This document shows, piece after piece, positions 1-10,257 of a stretch of DNA of 64,000 bases. The stretch lies in assembly GCF_030272615.1 (NCBI RefSeq), contig NC_081410.1, positions 510,069,442-510,133,441 of the forward strand. Direction: 5' to 3'. The position numbers were made by a program, and so were the translations under genes. Source of the stretch: Cryptomeria japonica. Its lineage: Eukaryota > Streptophyta > Pinopsida > Cupressales > Cupressaceae. Every line of letters begins with the position of its first letter. The first letter of the stretch is position 1. The notes beneath the pieces are model-generated. The model was not told the origin of the DNA. It was given only the letters and a program-made list of their open reading frames with translations, and did no database searches.

Positions 1-1924
1 TAAGCCCAGGAAGGACCCGCCCCAAGATCATCTCTCCTGCCCCCTCTATCTGGTGGTGGTGGAGGACCCATGACCCCACCACTAGATGCCTGTCTCCTAT
101 GACTCCCTCCAGTGGTCATCACTGTCTGCGATGGTCTATGGAAGCTCCTCACCTGCTACTCTTGTGGCACTGCCCTATAGTATAGGTCTCGCCAATAACC
201 TATCTCCTCCCCTGCCCGCAGAACATAGGTGTATCCAACCCCTATATCCTCTATCACCTGCCTCCTAGCCCTCAATGCTGTCTCAGCCTTAGTGTAACGT
301 TGGATAGCCTGATCTCGCTTTGGCTCAGTGTTCCTGAGCTATCTCTTGAGTCAATCCCTCTCCCTCTCTAGCTCTTGGATCTTATCTGCCTGTCCCTGGC
401 AGATCTCCCTTAGCTCTAATAGCTCATCCTCCTCCTCCTCGCCCCCCTATACCTATGGCTCTACCTATGGCTGCCTCTGTACTGGTAGTTGTACCTATGC
501 CTGTACCTATGGCTGCTCATGTGGTTGCCCCTACTCCTGCCCCTGTACTTGTCCCTACACCTATCTGAGACCCTATGCTGCTCGCACTTGTAATGGCAAC
601 CCACCTCAGCCTCTCACCACCCGAGCCTATCTCTCCTCTCCACCCTCTCTCTGTGAAGCCACCCTCCTCTCTCTTACTACACCCCACCTCCTTGGTCAGC
701 CTCTACCCCCACCATCTCCATCATCATCCTCATCCCCTCTACCATCTCCATCTATCAGCTCTCTTGGATCTTTCAGGCGTGGAAATGGATGCTCTGCCCA
801 ATATGCAGTATACTCTGCATCCATCCCTGCATCCTCTATCTTTGGCCATACATCCTAAGGCATGGGCACCATCTCTACCAGCTACATCACTGCCTGATCA
901 TATGATAACAATGGCCCAAAGTGTGTCTAATCCTTCACTATCTACGGATACATACCAGAACCCCATGGCATCCACTAGATCCTACCAAACTGCTTGCATA
1001 CCCTATCTACCAACTGCCTCTCCAGTACATAGGGCATCTGCCCAATCAGATATCTCCTCTTGAAGGTGTATTGCAGATCTATTGCATCATCCTCCCACTT
1101 CTCACACTCTCGGTACGGCCTCCATACCACAGTGTCAATCTCATCAATGACCTTGTGCTAGTGCTCTAATCTCCTGATCCGCAGCTGAGATATAATCATA
1201 TCATACAAGTGCACAAATTTGCATCCATGACCCTTGCCTCTGAAATGTATCGGTCGTGTCACTGGCAGAGGCTCATATGCCCACACCTATAGAAATGTAA
1301 CTTCATAGCCCAATCCTATGGATCCATGGTAGATGAACTGATGGACCTCATAGTACAAATGTGCCACCACACACGGTCCCCAAGCATATCTGGTATGTTG
1401 TGTCACCAGTATCTCCAAGGTGCTCCCCCAACCCACAGCCAACCCTCATGTTGCCCTATCTGGACACAAAAACTCACTGATCACTCCTCCTAGCACTGGT
1501 GGTAGCACCAATCCTTGTCACTGTCATGGTGTCCTAGGCCACATGTCCTGCCCTCATCTCCAATCCCAGATCTCGGAACGCTCATCTCAGGGAATCCCTG
1601 TCTCCCTCTTGATCATAGGGTATCAACTCCCCATCAATCAGTATCCCTAGTATCTTGTATACATCCTCTAAAGTGACTGTCATCTCACCCATCGACAAAT
1701 GGAATGTGCATGTCTCAGAATGTCATCTCTCAGCTAAAGCAGTTAGCAACCCCATGTTCGCCTGAAACTCAGGCACATACAGAATGAATCACAAACCCAT
1801 AACCTCAATCGTGGCTCTATCCTCAAATGTCAGCTCTAGTCGTAACCTTTGAATCAATGGGAATCTCTCCCATGACTCCAGCATAGGTAGGTACTTCTAT
1901 AGTCAAGCAAATAAACCTTGTCAG

Positions 1925-2290
1925 TTAAAGTGATATTCCCTATTTATCACAAAATGTTGGTTTTTATCCTAGTGCTTATGATATTCTATCCTAGTGGTAC
2001 TCCCTATTCATCACAAAGTACTACATGTTTTGCACTCTCTGTTCATCACAAAGTGTTGCTTTTTATCCTAGTGGTACTCCCTGTTCATCACAAAGTACTA
2101 TATGTTTTGCACTCCCCGTTCATCACAAAGTACTACGTGTTTTGCACTCCCTGTTCATCACAAAGTGCTGCTCATATTTTCACTCCCTATTCATCACAAA
2201 GTGCTTTTTTTTTTTTTAGTACTCCCTATTCATCACAAAGTACTATGTCTTGGTACTCACTGTTCATCACAAAGTGCCTCGATCTATCTT
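1925..2290. repeat. Minisatellite in the PMD intron (TTCATCACAAAGT core)
   Basis: About nine copies of a core reading CTCCCTRTTCATCACAAAGT on the plus strand, with variable linkers giving a period of roughly 35-50 bp. A run of 12 T residues interrupts one linker near 2207. The array lies wholly inside the inferred intron; the open frames across it are by-products of the repeat. Confidence 0.85.
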
Positions 2291-2479
2291 AACCTAGGGC
2301 CTCTACTTCAGTGTATCCTCTTGAGTAGTTTCCTAATTGGCAATGTATGTTCTATCACAGAATTGTCAATCCTAGCCTTGTTTGCTATTCTAGTCTTCCC
2401 TAGAGGACTTGCTTGAGTGTATCCTCTCAGTAGCTTATCTAATCAACAACGTATATTCATCACAAAACTATCATTTTTC

Positions 2480-2775
2480 CCTAGAAGACATAAATGCACA
2501 TTTTTGACATAAACGCACTTACATACTGCATAAACACGCCTACTCTGCACAGACACACCTAAAATACACAGACATGCCTATGCTCTGCATAGATGCGCCT
2601 GCTCTGGATAGACATGCCCACATTACACAAACACGCCTGCACAATGCAGATGCGCTCGCACTTAACATAGACACTTTTTCCTGCACAAACGTGCCTAGCA
2701 CAAACACAGAGATGTCTGGCTAACCTAGACACACCTAACACTAGCATAGGCATGCCTCGACATTTTTTGACATTG
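2480..2775. repeat. Second degenerate minisatellite in the PMD intron
   Basis: Around a dozen imperfect copies of a motif like CATAGACAYGCCT, spaced about 20-24 bp. It is more diverged than the neighbouring array and unrelated in sequence. It lies between the first array and exon 1, so almost the whole intron is repeat-derived. Confidence 0.7.
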
Positions 2776-3026
2776 TTTGACATACCTAAAATGCATTTAT
2801 TGCACTACCTAACATGCATTAATGACAACATTTATTGCAACAAAGTACAAGGAAGTTTTGTGGTACTTACCGGCACTCTTGCATCTGCTGGCCTCTGAAA
2901 TCGGCAAACGTGATCAAATCTATGCACCAATGCCATCGCTGTTGACTACTACTACTCTATTCTCTCTCTACACTCTGATTTCTTGGATGTGTGGATGAAA
3001 ATGAAGATGTATTCCCCTCGTGGTCT

Positions 3027-3034
3027 ATTTTATA
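3027..3034 (-). promoter_or_regulatory. TATA box of the PMD gene
   Basis: The minus strand reads TATAAAAT here, about 90 nt upstream of the PMD start codon at 2936, a normal spacing for a plant promoter with a short leader. The large Ty3 element begins only 28 bp further upstream, at 3063, so any promoter sequence beyond the core is separated from this gene by 20.8 kb. Confidence 0.6.
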
Positions 3035-3420
3035 GACTACCCTAGCCCTAGCCCTTTCCCTTTGTTATCACTGTTTAAAGAATGGGTTTTCCTTTCCCAT
3101 GAGTTGGCTAAATTTTTTATCTTTTGAATTAATCCTACTTTCAGTTGGTTCAGCTCTCCGTTAGGTCTTAGGGCTTTTAGGGTTTTAATTTCAAATTCTT
3201 CTTTTTCTTCACAAAATATTGAAAACCCCTAGTTTCTAATTCCTCGTTATTTTATCCACTTAAGTAATGGGTCTCAGATTCGTGAGAAGTGTCCCCCCTT
3301 GTCATTTGCCTAGGTTGTCTTGTGAATTAATTATAATTTTTATGCCTTATACCTTTTCTTCCTAATGTTCCAGGCCCGTTAAGTTGGGCACATCTTTCAG
3401 AAAAATCTATGGTTCTTGCT

Positions 3421-5010
3421 ATTTCGAAAAGGTAAAGTGCTCGTGGTTTAAGACTCACGAAATGGCAAAAAAGTGGTGGGCCCGCAATGAAAAGGAATTG
3501 TGTTCAAAATGACTAAAAGGGTCACACTTAAAAGATGGTCATCTTAGATTTCATCCAATGGCTAGCGCTGTTTCGCAACCTGAACTTGCAGATAAAATAC
3601 CTCTCGCGAAATGGTGAAATGATGGTGGGCTTGGAATGAAGAGGAATTGCTTAAAGGGTTTCACTTAAAGAATGATCATTTTCAATCTAATCCGATAGTT
3701 CACACTGTTTCGCAAGGCAAAATGGCTCATGGTATAAGACTCACGAAATGGTGAAATGATGTGGCATTCCAAGCGGATCGTTCGGCTAGTCTTAAAGGAA
3801 AGTAAGATGCTGGCATGTGGTAGAAAATGCAACAGTCAGCAAGGTGGGTCCAAGAGTTTCAAAGAAGGTGGGTCCCAGAAAAGAAAGATATCGTGGGATA
3901 AAAAGTATTCTGATAGATACATGTGGTGAAAGTAGAGAGGAACATAATGTTTTTCTCTCAGCAAATCAAAGTTTGACATGTCAGATTGAAAGATGACTAG
4001 ATGCTAGGTGTTCAGAGTTAAGTCAGAGGGCCCACATTTGCAAGTAAAAGTTTGAAGTGTAAAAATCGATCATGTCTCATTTGATCAGACGACCCGCATT
4101 ATTTTGTGAAGGTGAAGTGCTCGCATTTTAAGCCCTGCAAAATGGAGAAATGAAAATGGTGACAATACAGCAAGCTAACCGGTGAGCAAGTTAGATAAAG
4201 ATCGATGGCCCGCACGGTTTCACAAATTGAAGATGCACAAATATTAGAGGCTGCGAAATGGTGAAAAGGTTTTTCATTCTTGAAGGCAAAGAGAACATGA
4301 AGTGTAAAGGTCGGTCAACTCTCATTTGATCTAACAGCTGGTGCTATTTCATGCTTGTAAGATCCCTGAAGGATATGCTCAGCGAAATGGAAAAAGTAAA
4401 GGAGATTCATCTTGATGCCAGGCTAAACGGTGACATGTACATGAGCACTTGGCTTCCATAGAGATTGAAGGTGCAAAGGTGTAATCAGTAGTTTTAAAAG
4501 GGGGTATAACATGCGGCTGACTCAGATTTAAACTTAATAAGTTTCCCAAGGCAAATGGTTAGGTGCCATGTGGTATCCGGTAACTAGAGGAGGAGTAGAG
4601 CAAGCAAGCCAGTATAAGAGTCTTCACTTAAAGGATGATCAAGAATCATTTGATCCAATGGTTGGCATTATTTCATAGCCTCAAGTTGAATGCAGATTAA
4701 GCTCTGCGAAATAACAAGAACCCATTAGCTGTCAGGTGAAGGCGCGGTTAGTGAAAAAGCTGACTGTCTAGGTGAAAGTTAAAGGCTGCACAGCTTGGGT
4801 CCCATCTAATGCCTAGTGTAGTTTTGCAAAGGTGAGGTGCTCACAGGATAAAACTTGCGAAATGGTGAAACGAAATAAGGCCCAGTGAAAAGGGTAAAAG
4901 TACTAAGCTAGTGTAAAGACCGATCAACTCTCATTTGATTGGACGGTCGACATTATTTCGTGAAGTAAAGTTGCCAAGAAATTAAGCTTTGTGAAAAAGC
5001 GAAAAGAGAA
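3421..5010 (+). repeat. Array of about nine imperfect hairpins in the 5' LTR
   Basis: A degenerate unit of about 85 bp recurs at irregular spacing, with loci near 3421, 3570, 3708, 4100, 4216, 4346, 4670, 4828 and 4953. Each has a left arm like ATTTCGYGAA, some 35 nt of spacer often containing GTGCTCG and TTTAAG, and a right arm like GCGAAATGG. Several are preceded by TCATTTGATC. The arms are mutual inverted repeats, so each unit could fold in RNA or act as a paired protein site in DNA. No known element explains it. Confidence 0.8.
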
Positions 5011-5357
5011 AATGCATAGGCGTTGTGACCCGTTGGAGCGAAAATTTTGAATTCTTTCATGAATTCAATTCTGAAGGGACGGCCAAGCATGTGGAATCAA
5101 TGTCACAGTTAAGAGCTTGGCCGCCATATATGATCTCGTATCAATTAAACTGAGGTATCATTCTAAAGAGTACTTGATAAGAAGTAATTGCAGAGCGAAC
5201 TTCTTCAGTTGCAAAGCTAATTCCTTCGAGTACAAGCAAGTTTTCCTATCCTCTTGTTCGGCCATCATTTTTTAACTGTGTGTTTTATTAAGGTTTTAAT
5301 CTGTCATAGAACAATTGAAGGAGATTGTTAAATTGCTTGCTTGATTTTCTAAAAGAG

Positions 5358-8300
5358 ATGGCACCTAAGAGGGAATTCTTAGGAAAGGTCAATTACCATG
5401 AGAGGGCCATTTGTGATGATTTCCTTGAATAGTTGACGTTGTCAACTAATGTGGCTTCCAAAATGAAAGAATTGGTGCCAAGAGCTTCTCACCTAAAAAT
5501 AGGAGAGGGTTTATATGATAAGGGAAATTGGTTAAGAGACCCTCAAATAGGGATGTCTAGGATGGGATTATTCAAGATTGGATTCAGCATGAGAAATTCT
5601 CCAGCCCCTCAGAACAGTATATGGGAGTTGGATGTTGGAAAGTTGGTGGTTCCCGGGGTTTTCTTCGATGTAGATCTTCTAACTCAGATTGCATATAACT
5701 ATGACCCAACTTCAAGATGTATTAAGGATATCAGTGAGAAGGCCCTCATTGTAATTTATAATGAAGAATTTAGGAATGCCTTTGGGTTAAATGAATACAC
5801 TAATTTTCTAGAGCCTATTGATTTTAAATCACTAGCTCAGGTGTATAATGTGCAAAGAAACCACCTAAGAAATGGGCCTCTCAAAGAATTTTTTTTGAAG
5901 ATAGGCGGGTTGACTATTGTGGGACCTAACACTAAAGAGCCCTTTTCTCTAAATTTGTTTACCCTTAGGGCTAAAGGATTATACTAGTCACTCTGCGAAA
6001 TCCTAGGGGAAGATGTTGAAGCAAATATGCCTACTCACTACATGTTGATGGTTGCTCAGACTTTGAATCCTTCTGTGGCAATAACTTTTGATTATGCTTC
6101 TTTTATAACTGATGCTATCCATAATGGATTGATAGCGATCAAGAATGGGAAAGTAGATAGGCCCTTTGGGTGGTACTCCCTTCTTATGCATTTATTTTTA
6201 TTCAAAGGTGGTGATTATTTTGCAAGTGGGATTCACCTTGTAAAAGAGAAGGATGGAGAAAAGATGCCAGTGCAATTATGGAGCACAATTCTATCATGGG
6301 ATAGAGAAGATGCAAGTTTTCTAATGTTTGATAAATATTTTGCATCAAAAATTAGGACCCTTATCTATTCAGAAAACCCAAGAGTTCCTAAGGTGCTTTT
6401 GGAATTCATTAGGCCGCAAGAGTTTGCAGAGGACATCAAAATTGTCCACAATTGGGGGGATATTTACTTATACCCTATTTCCACAGTGTTCAGAATATAT
6501 GGTTTCGTAGGTGTCCCATTTTTTTTACCTTATCAGGTCCCTCTTAAAGTCAAAATTGCAGAGATTCTTAGGCAGATTGGTGTTATGCAAGAGGTAGAAT
6601 TGACTAGCAGAGGTAAGGGGACAATTTTCCCTACAATTACCGTGGCACACCAATTTGTGATAACAAAAGGAGGTTGGAAATGTTTTGAAGATTTCCTCTA
6701 GCCATATCATTTATCAACTATTGTCTGTTAGTGTGCTAACCCCAAAGATTTCTTCAATGGTATGTTTAGGAAGAGGGTTGTATGTAAAGCTAAACCCCAT
6801 CAACCTCATCAGCAATGAGTTTGATCTAGATGAACAAGAGCTGAGAAAGGAAAAGTGGGTAGCCTATAAGAAGGCCTTAGACTTGGTGCACCAACTTGAC
6901 GTAAGTTATGACCCTTTTTCTAGCTTTCAGCCCTTTGCAGAGAAGATGAAGTTCTTAATTATTAGTTTTGAGGAGGTGATGCAAGTACTAAAAGAAAAGA
7001 GGGAGGTTGTAATTAAAAATAATTTTGAGAAAGCAAGAGTGGTCCTGAGTAGGTCTGCATCTACTAGGCCAATCCCTCCTGGAAATTACATGCTACATAA
7101 GAAATCTAATTACAGTGTACTTATGCATGCTTCAGGGGAGCCCTTTATCTCTAAAGGTAAGAGGAAGATACATGATGTCATTGACATCCCTAGTAGCCCA
7201 AAGAAACAAAGAGTGGGAAAAGAGGTACAACCTGAAGAACCTTTGTACCCCCCATCTCAATCACCTATCCATATAGGAGATGAACAGGCAGTAGCTGAGC
7301 AACTATTGTAGTTAGGCAGTTTAGGGGAAATTTCCTACACTTATGATGAGGTAGAGGAAGGAATGCCAGAAGAGCCCTTAGCTGCTGAAATGGATATCAC
7401 CATCAATGAATTCACAGGCCATGAATGGGATCCTGAGATCAAACAGGACAGTGAATATTTCTTGGCTGATCACAAATTTATCACATCAGAAGCATTTATA
7501 CAATTTGTGTGGAAGCAGACCATTAACAAATACAATGCAAGGTGTAACAAAAGGAAGAGTGAGTAGCCTCATAAAGACTCAGCTACAGTTGAGGAAGAAA
7601 TAAAGCAAAAAATGGTTGAAGAATTTAAGACCATTACTCCTCAGCAAGGAAGAGACATGGTGGCACAGGCTAGGGTACTCATTCTTCCAGAATGGGATAT
7701 AGCAGATGCTCTAGTCCTAAAAGCAGTAAGAAAGGAGACTAAACCTATGGAGGGAGTCACTTTCAATAAAGACAATGCTGCATTAGTTATGTGGTCTCTG
7801 AAAAGAGATGAAAATAAGAAGAAATAGGACACCTCAATGTCAAGTTACCTTAGAGGGATGATGGTGAAGAGGGTCCAGACTATTGGGGTAGTGGAAGCTG
7901 CTAGCACTGTACTAGAAACTAAAAAAATTTGTGTTATAGTAGCAGAAAGGGAAGCTAAGGAAAAGGCAGATCTCTAGGTTAAATTGGAGATAGTTTTAAA
8001 AGCCTACACTAATGCCTAAGAAGAGGTAAGGAACAAAGATAGTATCATTGCTAAATTGCAGAAGCAACTAGTAGGACAATATCATCATGGTGAATCCTCA
8101 ACATTGATGATCTCCTCTTCTCCTGTTAGACCTCCACCTACCAGCCCTATCATTGAGTTCCCACCATCTCCAGTGCCTTCTAGCTCCCAAATGATTGAGA
8201 TTACTCCTCAAGAGTTAGAGAATTTAAGACAGGCTCAAGCCCTGTATGCAAAGAAGTATGAGGATAGAGTAAAGGCCATTGTCACTAGTTTTGCAGGTAC

Positions 8301-8982
8301 CGTGAATGCCTCATTGCTATACAATAATGTAGGTAAAATTTTGGATATATGGAATGAGCTCAGGGGAGATAAGGCCATGTTGACACCTATTTTTGACAAA
8401 TGGAGGCCTAGGGAGCAAGATTTAGTGTTTATGTGTGCATCTTATGATGAAGCAAGGGAAAATCCTATCATTAAATCCACTTGTGACATCACAAAAGATT
8501 TAGTACAATTAGCAGCAGGGGTGGATAATGTTGATAGGAAAGTTAACTTGTGCAAAAAGGAGTATGCTGATTAGGTTTTTGAGTTGCTCCTAGGAGTTTT
8601 TGCTAGCCCAGATCAACTGAAGGAAAAACAAATGTGGCTTAAGGAGGTAGAAGCCAAATGGTCAGCAAGAATTAAAGGAATTATTGATCTAGATGATGCT
8701 TCCTTCTTTGTTGTGACAATACAGGAGATAGAGAAAATTAAGTCACATTATGGTTTTCTCAATTCAGAAGTCAACAAGATGAGAAACTCCTAGAAAAGGT
8801 TGACCAAGGCCAAGGCTAAAGTGATTAATTTCTCGTGGCCAACCAATGATGTGTATGATGAGTGGACAACAAAATATGCCACCCATGATCTAGAACAATT
8901 AGAGAGTGCCCCTGAAAAGGTAGAAGAGGTTGCAATCGAACAGCCTGTTGAAGAAGCTGCAAAGGCTGCAAAGAACTTGTAA
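5358..8982 (+). pseudogene. LTR-embedded accessory ORF, about 1,200 codons (5' copy)
   Basis: From ATG 5358 (MAPKREF) one frame runs through almost the whole U3, broken by stops at 5430, 5985, 6699, 7309, 7564, 7825, about 7976, about 8018, 8572 and 8791 and by a 17-bp deletion near 6810. Where the 3' LTR copy is intact it usually has CAG or TGG, so an ancestral continuous frame is likely. Visible layout: an N-terminal globular region (to about residue 480) with aromatic-rich blocks such as FDYASF and WYSLLMHLFLF; a basic centre (KGKRK, SPKKQR) resembling a bipartite nuclear signal; a Ser/Pro linker; and a Lys/Glu-rich helical C-terminus. I do not recognise the family and see no zinc knuckle, protease or polymerase motif. 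The frame ends about 97 bp before the LTR TATA box. Confidence 0.8.
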
Positions 8983-9078
8983 CTATTTTTGTAAAAGACT
9001 TTGTAACTTCTTTTTTGGAAAGAAATGATTGTAACAAATTCTCCTCAGAAAGTCCAAAGCTTTGTGCATCCATATTGT

Positions 9079-9084
9079 TATAAA
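9079..9084 (+). promoter_or_regulatory. Presumed LTR TATA box (5' LTR)
   Basis: TATAAA in the context TTGTTATAAATGGATA, followed by a purine-rich GAGAGAGAGGGA stretch. It is conserved in the 3' LTR (23007-23012). If it is the core promoter, U3 is about 6.0 kb and R plus U5 about 0.8 kb, which places the LTR ORF in U3. Assignment is by sequence only. Confidence 0.5.
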
Positions 9085-9923
9085 TGGATATGAGGACTAG
9101 AGAGAGAGGGATCACAACGAATTGTAAGAAAACACTGCAGAAATTCATATCTGAGCTTTTCTAAGTGTAATGGAGGAAATTCCAAAGTTTTTGTACTACT
9201 TTCTTGAAAAATATATCAATATACAGACCATTGGCTTTTGAGTAAACTTTGTGTCGTCTTCAAATGTGTTTACAATTTGTTTACTTTTTTCATTTTGAAT
9301 AATCCAGGGTTATTTTGTTTGAATGGGGTTGCAAGGCAATTTTCAGTAGATGTGTTCGCTAGCTTTTCTCTTTAGGAGGGAAATTAAAGATGTGGGGACC
9401 ACTCCTACCAGTAAATTCTTTGGAGGGAAATTTGAATCTTGATGATCATGGTTTAATTTGATATGAATAAATTCTTATAAGTGTTAGGCATGTATAAGGA
9501 TTAACAGAAGCCGAGGCAATGGGATGCATAAAGATATTTTGTTTCGGGAGTATTATCTAAATTTAGATGACTCTGTGACCTTGGATAAGGCACTGGTATT
9601 GATTGAAGTTGTTTATTACATGTTTTGTTGGTCATAATACTGAATATGAGTATAATTTGCATTCATTTGTTTCTATTGGTTTCATGGTGATTAAATCCAC
9701 TAGTTTTCTGGACTGGTTTGCTGTGGGTTTATTTTTGAAAGTGTGAAGTTAATTCACAAAGGTATATCCACTTGGACTCTGAATAAGTCCAAAGTGTAGA
9801 AGGTTAAATCAAACCTTGTCATATGTTGTTCTAAGAATTTCTTTACCTTTGGTATCTCTTCTGCATAGAGTTCAATCATATTATATTAAGGATGTCAAAG
9901 AGAATTAGATTTTGAAGACAACA

Positions 9924-10257
9924 AAAGTGGCGACTCTGCTGGGGAGAATCACAATAAGGATCCAGACACAGATTTTTGTTGAAGCCTATAAATAATACCT
10001 ATTGTGTGTTCATGGAATTAGACTGCTTGTTTTCATAATTCCCACAGGTTTGTGGGTGGCGACTCTGTTATTTTTTGAACCAGTCCTTGTGAGATACAAA
10101 TATTTCTAAAAGGAAGACAAGCGGGATGCAAGGAGGGAAAAACACAAGAACATTCATGAAGAAGCATCTTCATGAAACCTTGCAAGAAGGTTTTCCAGAA
10201 CAGTCATGAAGAGGCCAAAAGAGGTCAGTGCTTCATGAACCATCAAACGCTACCTAG
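9924..10257 (+). other. Leader of the giant Ty3 element
   Basis: Untranslated stretch between the 5' LTR and the first gag-frame ORF. It holds the primer-binding site, a second partial copy of its core (GTGGCGACTCTG near 10055-10066) and short CATGAAGA-type repeats near 10150-10235. No coding sequence recognised. Confidence 0.6.
9928..9945 (+). other. Primer-binding site of the giant Ty3 element
   Basis: TGGCGACTCTGCTGGGGA lies four bases (AAAG) after the LTR end. It begins with TGG, so it can pair with a tRNA 3' CCA end. The sequence resembles sites described for Ogre/Tat elements, which are assigned to tRNA-Arg; I have not checked the tRNA here. Confidence 0.85.

Larger units (their letters stand above)
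1..2936 (-). pseudogene. Plant mobile domain (PMD) gene, two exons, decayed
   Basis: Exon 1 is 2871-2936: an ATG at 2936-2934 in good context opens 22 codons ending at a consensus donor (GCCG|GTAAGT). A 974-nt intron follows to an AG at 1898-1897, and exon 2 resumes in the same phase from 1896 and leaves the window at 1. Exon 2 shows the PMD signature on the minus strand: an FxxNMGLLTAL-type stretch, an ER(stop)HSETCTFHL motif and GEMTVTLEDV near 1660-1740, then blocks such as VVWRPYRE and RRYLIGQMPYV near 1000-1150. The distal part (about 280-700) is low-complexity and then Glu/Arg-rich, likely coiled coil. Arabidopsis members (MAIN, MAIL1) are nuclear, and the domain also occurs inside transposons. 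Many in-frame stops (for example CGA to TGA after MGL and TGG to TGA after AER) show it is dead. Whether it was a host gene or transposon cargo is open. Confidence 0.85.
3063..9923 (+). repeat. 5' LTR of the giant Ty3 element (6,861 bp)
   Basis: Begins TG and ends CA and is matched along its length by 17094-23851. It contains a hairpin-rich non-coding part (3400-5010), a long decayed reading frame (5358-8982), a TATA box (9079-9084) and about 0.8 kb of R/U5. It holds a segment of about 125 bp (near 3813-3935) missing from the 3' copy, which accounts for most of the length difference. Confidence 0.93.

Noticed and set aside
328-1063. Long plus-strand open frames rich in Ser, Pro and Cys
   Set aside because: They are antisense to the PMD gene's low-complexity coding region; the minus strand gives clear PMD motifs.
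2207-2218. T-run as a Pol III terminator
   Set aside because: No A/B box or tRNA-like structure upstream; it is a linker inside the minisatellite.
1918-2416. Overlapping plus-strand open frames in three phases
   Set aside because: By-product of the TTCATCACAAAGT minisatellite; repeated peptide in every frame and no start context.
5433-8982. LTR frame as an ordinary single-copy host gene
   Set aside because: It occurs twice at equivalent positions inside two matching LTRs with target-site flanks, so it belongs to the element.
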